NCBI RefSeq assembly: GCF_025602895.1
Contig: NW_026516215.1
Span: 1 to 64,000, forward strand
Source: Polychytrium aggregatum
Lineage: Eukaryota; Chytridiomycota; Chytridiomycetes; Polychytriales
Direction: 5' to 3'
DNA: 64,000 bases
A model generated the notes under the pieces. That model worked only from the letters and a program-made list of their open reading frames with translations. It was not told the origin of the DNA and made no database searches. Each line of letters begins with the position of its first letter. Within the stretch, counting starts at the first letter, position 1. Made by a program: the position numbers and the translations under genes. Positions 36,611 through 44,634 of this stretch are shown here, piece after piece.

Positions 36611-37066
36611 GCATGCCTCCATGCCGATGGAGAGGTGAGGATTGTGAGGATTGAAGTGGGATTTTCGTGAGGATTTTTTATTAGTAATATAGTGGGGCGA
36701 TGAGGGTTTGGAGGATCTTTGGGTCTTTTTGACCATCCGGCCGGAATCTTGCTAGCTTGCGACCGGGGGAGGAAGAAAGCACGCCTTTCTGTATTGGCCT
36801 GGTGAGTGGATATGTGTGGAGCCCGTATCGGAAGGTGTGTGGCAGTGCAGATGATTTGGTAAGCAACGTCATTGCTTGCCTCATGCCGACAAGAGAGGCC
36901 TGACCTCTCGCCGGTCGCTAGCAAACAAGATTCCGGCCGGATGGTCAAAAAGACCCAAAGATCCTCAAAACCCTCATCGCCCCACTATATTACTAATAAA
37001 AAATCCTCACGAAAATCCCACTTCAATCCTCACAATCCTCACCTCTCCATCGGCATGGAGGCATGC
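36611..37066. mobile_element. Long-TIR palindromic DNA element 2
   Basis: A 456-bp element with almost perfect inverted arms of about 160 bp (36611-36770 and 36900-37066) around a spacer of about 130 bp. The arm start CTCCATGCCGATGGAGAGGT and internal GTGGGATTTTCGTGAGGATT align with element 1. The two are therefore one family, this copy being younger because its arms match better. The flanks are GCATGC on both sides, itself a palindrome, so the exact target duplication is ambiguous. Confidence 0.85.
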
Positions 37067-37369
37067 TTCGACCAGTGCAGCAAATGGGACTCATGTGGGC
37101 GGCCAAGGAGCGGGAAAGAGCCATGAAACCAAGTGCTGCCTGTCCGTGTGTGGCTGCTGCGCAGAAGTGCGTCGCCCATCCAGGCCAGCCCACGATATCA
37201 CAGAGGAAAAAACGTTTAGGGCGATTTATGTGTCACCTCGCCGGCCATGCTGCGCACGCCTCGATCCGCCCACCACCGACCCAGCGCCGAGAGACGGCAG
37301 GGCCACCACACCCACGCCTGAACTCGATATTCCGTTTTGGCTGTGCGGTGTGGTGATGCTCGCACGTCG

Positions 37370-37575
37370 AAGGGCCTCGGTCAGAGACAACGCAACCACC
37401 CCTGCATCGAACCACCCAAAATGCGAATCTCGCCACTCGCGCATTGCGACTGGGGCATACCACCAAGCACCCGGCACCTATGGCCCGCACGAATGCGGGA
37501 TGTTTGCGCTGGGGCGCGAAACCATGAGAATCGAACCTGCAACCTGGGACATGCTAACCACCCGATCCCCGGCGC
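37370..37575 (-). repeat. tRNA-derived SINE-like copy R1
   Basis: On the minus strand, a tRNA-like head (about 37575-37500) has an A-box-like GGTGGTTAGCATG and a B-box GGTTCGATTC about 15 bp further. A body shared with 38190-38345 and 42575-42740 follows (GCATTTTGGGTGGTTCGATG). Cloverleaf stems are poor, so this is a tRNA-derived repeat and not a working tRNA. Confidence 0.55.
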
Positions 37576-37605
37576 CGCAACGGAGAACAAACGACGCGGG
37601 GGCAG

Positions 37606-37660
37606 GAATCGAACCGGGTGCATCGGAATGGGTATACCTTGTGTAACCCCAAATGGCAGT
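37606..37660 (-). repeat. tRNA-like fragment
   Basis: On the minus strand, GGTTCGATTCCTGCCCCCG reads as a canonical T-arm/B-box and acceptor-like end. It directly adjoins copy R1 and is probably another SINE head. Confidence 0.45.
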
Positions 37661-37831
37661 AAGCAAATCGCCACCACAGAGAGCGTGGGCGGCCCACAAG
37701 CCAACCAACACACACACACCACCATGCACCGCCACACGGCTGAGTGACACAAACGCGCCAAGCCGGCCAATGGGATGTTGAGGGCTGTTCACTCAGGTGA
37801 GATAGAGCTGCAAACGCATTGTTTGTGTAGC

Positions 37832-37956
37832 CGGGGTGTCTATTATAGATTTTCCTGGGGCTGTCCTTGCATAGCAAAACAAAATTTTGATTCAGAAACA
37901 AAATGTGTTTTTCGGGTGTTTTGAAAACAGGGCATTTTTCAATAATAGACAGCCCG
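37832..37956. mobile_element. Small MITE-like inverted repeat
   Basis: A 125-bp AT-rich unit with inverted ends (GTGTCTATTATAGATTTTC at the left; GCATTTTTCAATAATAGAC at the right). The base composition contrasts with the GC-rich surroundings. Confidence 0.4.
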
Positions 37957-38189
37957 ATTACATACTTACGGAGCAAAACAACACCCCGAAACAGCCCGAA
38001 ACAGCCGAGGACCAACCATGAAGGGGTTACAGACAACACAAACACACAGATGGGGGTGAATCACAGCAACACCAATGCGGGCTTCGCTTGCTGCTCGCTC
38101 GAACGACAACCACCAGACTTCCATAGATGGAAAACGGAAAGCGGAGCATCGCCTGGCTGCGCTGGATACCTGGACACAGCAAGAGCCGA

Positions 38190-38345
38190 CGAACGCCGGC
38201 GAGAAGCATGGTCTCGCCATACCACTGCAGGAAACCCACAAGCTTGTAGCGAACACAGAGACAACCCAAAACCCAGCCCCTGCATCGAACCACCCAAAAT
38301 GCTAGTCTCGCCACTCGCGTATGGCGACCGGGGCATACCCCCAAC
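38190..38345 (-). repeat. SINE-like dispersed repeat, copy R2
   Basis: Same orientation and sequence as 42575-42740: CTGCAGGAAACCCACAAGC, TAGCGAACACAGAGACAAC, CCCTGCATCGAACCACCC. With R3 it brackets the Fanzor transposon. Confidence 0.8.
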
Positions 38346-38395
38346 CCACCATCACCCATGGCCCAGACCATGGCTGCCCTCCAACACACGCGAAC

Positions 38396-38484
38396 GGAAT
38401 CTCCTCGGAATCTTTTTATATATGAATAGGAATCTTTTAGGAATCTTTTATTGTGTATTTCATATCAAATAGGAATCTATAGAC
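38396..38484 (+). repeat. Left terminal inverted repeat of Fanzor transposon
   Basis: Starts GGAATCTCCTCGGAATCTTT and matches the complement of 42411-42500 with scattered differences. The shared inner block TTTCATATCAAAT is strongly conserved. Confidence 0.88.
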
Positions 38485-38518
38485 CCAAAGTCGAGCCTAG
38501 GGAGGGCAAAAACAAAAC

Positions 38519-38601
38519 GACAAAATGACAAAACGACAAAAACCCCTAACCCCGTCACAACGCATTGGCCACGACATCGGTTTGTCATTTTGTCATTTTG
38601 T
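38519..38601. other. Hairpin-forming inverted repeat upstream of transposase
   Basis: ACAAAATGACAAAACGACAA is mirrored by TTTGTCATTTTGTCATTTTG about 40 bp later. A stem of about 20 bp could form in RNA or DNA. It lies between the left TIR and the transposase start and could be promoter or structured-RNA sequence. Function unknown. Confidence 0.6.
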
Positions 38602-38709
38602 ATTTGGCTCCCCGGGGAGGACTTTACAGCCAATCCAATAAAAAACGGGACACCCAGGTTTTGACCATTGATCGAATATTTTGTTACCCAAAACCATCGC
38701 GCGCTGGCC

Positions 38710-39642
38710 ATGACCATTCGCCACACATCCGACTTTCGCACCGCCGCATTGCGATGCTACGCCCTCATCCATAGCCTGCGTAAGGTCGCCTCCATATTCA
38801 GTGTATCCAAGAGCACCATCCATCGATGGCACCGAGGATGCAAGCTGGATGACCCATCCCGGGTCCCAGCTCGCAGATCCACTTTCTTCGAGCAGGCATG
38901 TCCAGTCATTCGCACCCTGATTGAACAGGACCCGTTCCAGACTGGTCCTGTGTTGCGATGCAAGCTCGAGTCCATCCTCCAGAGGAAAGTATCACTCTCA
39001 CTCTGCCACACTGCCATCCACCGAGCAGGTCTCTCACACAAGAGGGCAACACACCTCTACAAGTCCAAGCGACTGGATGAGCGAGTGGCACAGTTCAGGG
39101 ACCAGGTCCGCTCCATCGACCTGCGGCGATTCGTTTTTGTCGATGAGACAGGGATCAGGAAATCCATTTTCCCTCTCTACGGATACTCGCCGAAGGGTGC
39201 TCCGCTTCGCCAGCGCAATCACATGAAACACAAGTCTGTCTCGGCTGCATTTGCCATCAATCACTCTGGTGTGCTGCATCGCATGTACATCCCCACATCA
39301 TTCAAGACACACTCGATGGTCGAGTTCTTTGAGCGAGCGACCTTCCCAGACGACTCTGTGATTGTGATGGACAATGTCAGCATGCACAAGACAAGGGCTG
39401 TCCTGGACTGCATCGAGCACCGAGGATGGTCAGTGATCTTCACCCCACCTGCCTCGCCCGACTTCAATCCCATCGAGAACTTCTTTGGGATTGTGAAGCA
39501 TCAGTACAGGAAGGCAGCAGCGCTGAATGCGTCTGAGGGGTTCAAGATCGGGATGGTGACCCTGTTCGAGTCCGCCGTGCGGAGGGTGCTTCCAGATGTC
39601 TTCCCACGGCTGATTGAGCGCGCGATGCGTTTCTGGGCGTGA
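38710..39642 (+). CDS. IS630/Tc1-mariner-family transposase (DD34E)
   Basis: A 310-residue protein from the first ATG (MTIRHTSDFRTAALRCYAL). It has an N-terminal helix-turn-helix (VASIFSVSKSTIHRWHRG, about residues 24-41) to bind the transposon ends. The DDE catalytic core has Asp145 (FVFVDETG), Asp221 (VIVMDNVSMHK) and Glu256 (NPIENFFG), with 34 residues between the last two. The enzyme cuts and joins the element's ends. Length and motifs are complete for the family. It should mobilise the whole element, including the Fanzor that follows in the same orientation. Confidence 0.93.
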   Translation: MTIRHTSDFRTAALRCYALIHSLRKVASIFSVSKSTIHRWHRGCKLDDPSRVPARRSTFFEQACPVIRTLIEQDPFQTGPVLRCKLESILQRKVSLSLCHTAIHRAGLSHKRATHLYKSKRLDERVAQFRDQVRSIDLRRFVFVDETGIRKSIFPLYGYSPKGAPLRQRNHMKHKSVSAAFAINHSGVLHRMYIPTSFKTHSMVEFFERATFPDDSVIVMDNVSMHKTRAVLDCIEHRGWSVIFTPPASPDFNPIENFFGIVKHQYRKAAALNASEGFKIGMVTLFESAVRRVLPDVFPRLIERAMRFWA

Positions 39643-39728
39643 ATCATACCATCGAAAAGTGCGTCAAAATCACCCTTGGTTTTTTCTTGCCTATAGGTAG
39701 AATCAACGGGGTGTCGAAATCGCGACAG

Positions 39729-42296
39729 ATGGCTCCCCGCAAGAAAAAATCCCCGCCTGACCCAAATCCAGATCCTGGACAACCCAGTGACGCACCTGCT
39801 GACAAGAAACCCGTCATCAAATCATGTCGTGCCTGTGGATTGACCAACCACGTCAAGCCATTCACCAAGAAATGCAAGGCCCGAACCGAGTTGGGCCCCC
39901 CTTCTGACTCGGCGTCTGCCTTTGGCGCCGTTTGCCAAGCACCCCCTCCAGACGAGTCCAGTGAAGACATCGCCGTTCCGGCCCTCGTGGTCGAGACGCC
40001 TGCACCAAAAGTCACTGTATGTACCACATGTGGGGAAGAGGGTCATGCCAGAAGCAGCAGCTCGTTGTGTTCAAAAAAGAACCCCCTCTGGAGCTCTACC
40101 GAGCCCGACTGTGGTCCAAACGAGTATGCCAAGGCCGAGTACTCGATCATCAAGTGCACTCTTGACGCCATCATCAAGAACGGCGCCTTGCACGACAAGA
40201 TTGAGGAGACTGTCCGGGCCATGACCCATGTGCAGTACGAAGCATCTCGGCTCCTGGAGCTGCATCTCAGGCGATGCTTGGACGAGGGCATCACCATCCC
40301 CACTGTGTCGTCGAGTGACCCTTCGTTCGTTCGAAAGTGTTTCAACATGGTGCATACCGGAGCTACAGATGTCAAGAATGGCACGATCCAAGAAGACAAG
40401 CACCTCCTCGACACCTATGAGCTGTATCGAAGTACATGGAGTGGATCGTGTGCCCTACCTCCTGTAATCCTCCCAAAGGGCACTGGGTCACAGATCCTCA
40501 CATTGGCTGTCAAGACCTATGCAGTCAACTGCGAGACCCACATTCTCGATCGATATTGGTCCCTTCTACGCCGATTCTGCAATCTGGCCCTGATTGCTCC
40601 CAAGGATGTCAAGCGACATACACACGTCGATGAGTGTATGAAGCTGATGGAGAATCCCCTCTCCGATACACTCCTCGGTGATCTGAGGAAATCCTTCGCC
40701 CACCATGCCGACCAGCTCTACATCTTTCGCTACACAAGCCAACAGGACCTGTACAAAGTCGTACCAGTATTGGCCAGTGAAGTCTCTCGGCTGACCCACC
40801 GAAAGGAGACACTGTTCGTGGCGACCATTCGAAACAGAATCATCCCCAGGCTCGTGAGGGATACCGATGATCTGAAAGGAGAGTGTGGACGACTGAACGA
40901 GGAGATGTGTCGCGCTATCGAACGAAGGCAGTCGGATCAATACAACGCACTCCACAAACGGCACGAGGAGGTGGAGAAGCAGGTCACCGTCAACACGAAG
41001 CGAATCAAGCGATTGACTGACCGACTTGCTCAGACCAGGAAACGACACAACGTCCCTCGAGCACAGTGCACCTTGGTCCCGCTCTGCGATGCCAGAGCCA
41101 AGTATGTCAAGCTCGACACCAAAGCATTGTGGGAGTTCCTTGGTTCCCAGAAGGGTACTGGTTTCAAGTGGAACGACCTGAAGACCAAGGTCAATGGCAC
41201 CACAAAACAAGAGATCTTCTGGCGAAGGACCTTCAAACTGGAGTCGAGACTCTTTGGTGTCAGGAAAGAGGGGAAGCAGCTCTTTGGTTGCGAGATCAGC
41301 ACCGATGGGGTCGGGTGCTCGATCACCACACTCAGATATAAGATCCTGGAGAAGAAGGGCCCCGATGCCAAGCCGGTACCCAAGACCAAGGTGAACACAC
41401 TCACTCCCGAGCAGAAGATCCAGACCAGGGTCGGTCCCATTGACGACTCTCGGACCACATGGATCGGGATCGACCCTGGAGTGGGATCCATCTTCACCGC
41501 TGTCAATCGAGCACCCGGTCAACCATCCATCCAGGAGCAAGACGGTGTCAAGGTGACCAAGGCACAGCGCGCCAACGAGAAGATCGTGTCGTTCTCCAAC
41601 AAGGAGTACCAGCATCGAACTGGCACCAGTCAGGCGACCAAGTGGATCCAGAGCACCCACAAGGCCCTTGATCTGCAGGAATGGATGAGCACCACACCAA
41701 GTCCCAAGATCCCCGGGGTGGCCCCCTTCCTGCGATACATTCGCCATGTGTTCGATGGAGACATGCTGGACAAACAGCTGTACTTCAACCTGACCCGGCG
41801 ACGGCGATTCAAGCGACTCGATCTCCACAGCAAGCGACAGCGCACCGTCCACGAGATGTGCAAGCGAGTCATCGACCAGGCAGCAAGGGAGACCGAAGTG
41901 GTGATTGCCTTTGGGAATGCATCCTGGAAACAGGGGAAGGGATATGCCTCCAGTCCCAGGAGACTCAGGTTTGCCAAGTACTTTGAGCAATTCCACCATC
42001 ACCAGAGACGCCCACCAGACCCATCCGTCTCCAAGATCCATGTGTGCTCGGTGAACGAGTTCAACACATCCCAGGTGTGCTCACATTGTCGGGAAGCCAA
42101 GCGACTCGAGTCACCCGAGTATCTTGATATCGAGAAACCACACTTTGTACGGAGCTGTACAAGCTGCCATACGCTGTGGGATCGAGACATCAATGCAGCC
42201 AGGAACATGATCTCGGTATGCCAGTCGATCATCGCCACAGGAGATCGACCGAGTGTATTCAAGACTGTGCTTCCGGACCCACCCAAAACAAAGTGA
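39729..42296 (+). CDS. Fanzor (eukaryotic TnpB-like RNA-guided nuclease)
   Basis: 855 residues from ATG 39729. The frame is open to a GTG overlapping the transposase stop, but the ATG starts with a basic stretch (MAPRKKKSPPD) that looks like a nuclear signal. Two zinc knuckles of identical spacing, C-x2-C-x4-H-x7-C, lie at residues 33-49 and 98-114. A helical, charged middle region follows. RuvC-I is WIGIDPGVGS (Asp582). The usual RuvC-II glutamate position reads VVIAFGNASW, without Glu, whereas NEFNTSQVCSHC supplies Glu777; this is the rearranged active site reported for Fanzors. A C-terminal Cys4 zinc ribbon and RuvC-III (DRDINAARNM, Asp818/Asp820) end the protein. Fanzors cut DNA guided by an omega RNA. 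No break is seen. Confidence 0.92.
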   Translation: MAPRKKKSPPDPNPDPGQPSDAPADKKPVIKSCRACGLTNHVKPFTKKCKARTELGPPSDSASAFGAVCQAPPPDESSEDIAVPALVVETPAPKVTVCTTCGEEGHARSSSSLCSKKNPLWSSTEPDCGPNEYAKAEYSIIKCTLDAIIKNGALHDKIEETVRAMTHVQYEASRLLELHLRRCLDEGITIPTVSSSDPSFVRKCFNMVHTGATDVKNGTIQEDKHLLDTYELYRSTWSGSCALPPVILPKGTGSQILTLAVKTYAVNCETHILDRYWSLLRRFCNLALIAPKDVKRHTHVDECMKLMENPLSDTLLGDLRKSFAHHADQLYIFRYTSQQDLYKVVPVLASEVSRLTHRKETLFVATIRNRIIPRLVRDTDDLKGECGRLNEEMCRAIERRQSDQYNALHKRHEEVEKQVTVNTKRIKRLTDRLAQTRKRHNVPRAQCTLVPLCDARAKYVKLDTKALWEFLGSQKGTGFKWNDLKTKVNGTTKQEIFWRRTFKLESRLFGVRKEGKQLFGCEISTDGVGCSITTLRYKILEKKGPDAKPVPKTKVNTLTPEQKIQTRVGPIDDSRTTWIGIDPGVGSIFTAVNRAPGQPSIQEQDGVKVTKAQRANEKIVSFSNKEYQHRTGTSQATKWIQSTHKALDLQEWMSTTPSPKIPGVAPFLRYIRHVFDGDMLDKQLYFNLTRRRRFKRLDLHSKRQRTVHEMCKRVIDQAARETEVVIAFGNASWKQGKGYASSPRRLRFAKYFEQFHHHQRRPPDPSVSKIHVCSVNEFNTSQVCSHCREAKRLESPEYLDIEKPHFVRSCTSCHTLWDRDINAARNMISVCQSIIATGDRPSVFKTVLPDPPKTK

Positions 42297-42500
42297 TTGC
42301 CAACCAGGACGGGAAACAATCGCACGACCTGCCCACTGGGGTCTACGGATCAGCAGACCTGTGTCGCTGATGCCAGGAAGTGACTGTCCCGTTTCTTTCT
42401 GGTTTGACTGTACCCCAGAGATTCCCATTTGATATGAAACACATAATAAAAGATTCCGGAAAGATTCCTTTTCATATGAGAAAGATTCCGCCGAGATTCC
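42297..42500 (+). ncRNA. Candidate omega RNA region of the Fanzor
   Basis: The 204 bp between the Fanzor stop and the right end of the element is where Fanzor and TnpB guide RNAs normally arise. Here it includes the right inverted repeat with its five GGAATCT motifs. If the RNA runs through the element end, the guide would be the adjoining genomic sequence, TACCACACACAC and onward. Position is inferred from the family; no RNA motif model was run. Confidence 0.45.
42411..42500 (-). repeat. Right terminal inverted repeat of Fanzor transposon
   Basis: Its complement starts GGAATCTCGGCGGAATCTTT and matches the left end. It ends directly before TA and a CA repeat. Confidence 0.88.
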
Positions 42501-42502
42501 TA

Positions 42503-42503
<1 letters not shown>

Positions 42504-42541
<38 letters not shown>

Positions 42542-42543
42542 AC
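42504..42543. repeat. (CA)20 microsatellite at right transposon edge
   Basis: About 20 uninterrupted CA units starting three bases beyond the transposon end. The left flank also has a short ACACACG tract. Confidence 0.95.
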
Positions 42544-42574
42544 CAGGGCTGCCTACCTGGACACACAATGAGCC

Positions 42575-42740
42575 CAGTCTCGCCATAACACTGCAGGAAA
42601 CCCACAAGCCTGTAGCGAACACAGAGACAACGCAAAACCCAGCCCCTGCATCGAACCACCCAAAACGCAAGTCTCTCCACCCGCGCATCGCAACCAGGGA
42701 TACCACCAAGCCCCAGCACCAACGGCCACACGAATACGCG
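42575..42740 (-). repeat. SINE-like dispersed repeat, copy R3
   Basis: Matches R2 at high identity over about 130 bp and then R1 (ATACCACCAAGC, CAGCACC). Same orientation as R2. Confidence 0.8.
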
Positions 42741-42958
42741 AGATCCATCAACCCAACCAACCCAACCAAACCACCCGACCCAACGAACACCCAGATAGCC
42801 CAGATACCCAAAATACCCCAGATATGTAATCCGCCACACTGCGCACCCGAAAACCAAGCCACACCACCGTCTCCCTCAGCAACATAAAAAGCAGCAGCAT
42901 CCCCGCCTCCATCAGCAAACCCACTCTCACCCGAAGAACCCCGCCTACCCCGACGACA

Positions 42959-43008
42959 CCCCAAGTACCCCAAGTACCCCAAGTACCCCAAGTACCCCAA
43001 GTACTCCA
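42959..43008. repeat. 9-bp minisatellite (CCCCAAGTA)
   Basis: Five to six tandem copies of CCCCAAGTA. Related imperfect units continue in the surrounding 300 bp. Confidence 0.9.
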
Positions 43009-43080
43009 ATTCCCACGACTACCCCGACTACTCCCAAGTACCCCACCAAACCCGACTCCCACGCCAACCCGCCCTCACAA

Positions 43081-43124
43081 CCCTAACCTAACCTAACCTA
43101 ACCTAACCTAAGTTAACCTAAACC
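43081..43124. repeat. Interstitial telomere-like (CCTAA)n
   Basis: CCCTAA followed by about five CCTAA units and degenerate continuations (GTTAACCTAAACCC). TTAGG-type pentamers differ from the TTAGGG of most fungi. Confidence 0.8.
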
Positions 43125-43443
43125 CGCACCCAATACCCCAAATACCCCGACCACTCCAACGACACCAATAAAGCCCAACTACCCCAACTACCCCACATAC
43201 CCCAACCCAACCAACTACACCAAATACACCGAATATACCGAATACACCGAATACACCCTACCCTCCGACTACCCCTCTTCCTTCAGGTTACGCCAACCCT
43301 ACCGTCCTCCACAGCCCCCACCCCGCGTCTACCCCTACCCCTCGTCTACCCCCTCTTCCCTTAGGTTAACCAGCTATACCGTTTTCCCCATCTCTATCAT
43401 CCCGCAAAAACGGTATAGTCACTGATATACCCCTATACTACTA

Positions 43444-44634
43444 ATGAATCAGCTCGCCGTCCTCTCCACCGGCCTCATCTTTGCCCTCTATGGCATGAGC
43501 ATCACCGTCTTCCAGCTGAATGCCGCACAGGAAATCATCTTCAAATCCTACGGCCGCCATTTCCAGGTGCAGCACCACGCTCTCTTGCCCACGCCTTGAT
43601 GGCAGTTGATCAGATACATGCGGCGCGCCGATCAGCCTACCCCGCAATTCATTGCCCTGTGTTGATCCAGAACCCTGTCCCCAGCGACGTCAACATGCAC
43701 ACCAGCAGTAAACCCTCATCCGACCTTCGTTTTCTAAAACTTCATTCCGATTGGACATGACGGACCCCCTGTCGTGTGCCTCTGGCTGGACACGTAGTTC
43801 TTGACCATCCAGGCGCTGCTCATCTCGACCCTGTCGCTGCTCGCGGGAATCATCAGCTTCCTCTCGACCAACGGTGAGACCCAGCTTTCGATTTGAACAT
43901 CGGCAGCTCTGCTCATAGCCGGAACCATGCTGCGTGCTCATCCAGATGAATTTCCTCCTTTTGAACCCAATCGACCTCCAGGGCGCCTGCGACGACTCCG
44001 GATTTCGCTGTTGGCACTGGCTTTCCCGCTATCGTCGTTCGTGACGCTTTCCTACTACATCCTTTTGTTCCTGGACCCCCGATTGCTTCGGACGCCCAAT
44101 GTGCCGGCGTGAGTCGAGACTTTGGCGCTGATCTGAATAGTCAGCATCGTCTGCTTCGAAAGCCAGCGTGCCCGATCCTGACATCTCCTTACTCTTGTTC
44201 AGCCCGCCGATTACCCTGGACCTGTCGCAGCACCTCCTGGTGACGATCGTGCTGCTCGCCGACTTTGCCTTCTTTGCCAAGAGCTTTCGCTTCAGCTACC
44301 TCCATATTATCCAGATCTTTGCCTTCACTGCTGCGTATACGGTCTGGATCCACATCTGCCACCATCGAAACGGGTTCTGGGTGAGTGCTGCACAGACGCT
44401 GACAGTCATATGGCTGTGGCCATGAGCTCATTATGAGAGCGCCCGCCGGGTTTCCCTAACTCTGTTCCTGCTTGGGTCGAATCCAAGGCGTATCCGATAC
44501 TCGGCAAGTTCAATTTGCAGCAGCGCATCGTCGCCTGTGCTCTGGCCGGATGCACTCTGGTCGTCGTGTACTCGCTCGGCACTTTTCTCCACCGACTCGC
44601 TCACACATCGACCCCCAAGAGCAAGCGGGTCTAG
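43444..44634 (+). CDS. AIG1/ADTRP-family membrane protein
   Basis: Five exons give about 216 residues: 43444-43566, 43798-43873, 43982-44108, 44203-44380, 44488-44634. The phases agree. The start is MNQLAVLSTGLIFALYGM. Five to six membrane segments are visible. The family-typical FPLSSFVTLSYY, DLSQHLLVTIVLLADF and WAYPIL blocks include the conserved Thr and His that are catalytic in human AIG1 and ADTRP, which hydrolyse fatty-acid esters of hydroxy fatty acids. The protein should sit in internal membranes. The acceptor of exon 3 has upstream alternatives (43946 would add 12 residues). Confidence 0.75.

Larger units (their letters stand above)
37067..38395. other. Repeat-rich non-coding stretch
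   Basis: No gene is supported. It contains SINE-like copies (37370-37660 and 38190-38345) and a small MITE-like element (37832-37956). Confidence 0.5.
38396..42500 (+). mobile_element. IS630/Tc1-mariner-type transposon carrying a Fanzor
   Basis: A 4105-bp element with inverted ends of about 90 bp (38396-38484 and 42411-42500). It encloses a transposase and a Fanzor on the plus strand, 86 bp between stop and likely start. Each end carries five spaced GGAATCT motifs. Both genes are open throughout with key residues present, so the element may be autonomous. No clear TA target duplication is visible: AC at the left flank, TA at the right. Fanzors associated with mariner-type elements are known in fungi and other eukaryotes. 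Confidence 0.88.
42741..43443. other. Low-complexity spacer upstream of AIG1-like gene
   Basis: A C- and A-rich minisatellite desert of ACCCC/CCCAA-type repeats, telomere-like repeats and pyrimidine-rich stretches. No gene is seen. The promoter of the AIG1-like gene should lie at its right end. Confidence 0.5.

Noticed and set aside
37490-37575. Functional tRNA gene on the minus strand
   Set aside because: A-box and B-box are recognisable, but acceptor and T stems do not pair well and the body is shared with dispersed repeats, so it is SINE-like.
38668-38709. Transposase start at an upstream TTG
   Set aside because: The ATG at 38710 gives a complete helix-turn-helix and normal family length.
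39639-39728. Fanzor start at the GTG overlapping the transposase stop
   Set aside because: GTG starts are unlikely in a nuclear gene; the ATG at 39729 starts a basic, nuclear-signal-like leader.
43081-43124. Chromosome end
   Set aside because: Host genes continue for more than 20 kb on the right and repeats on the left, so the tract is interstitial.
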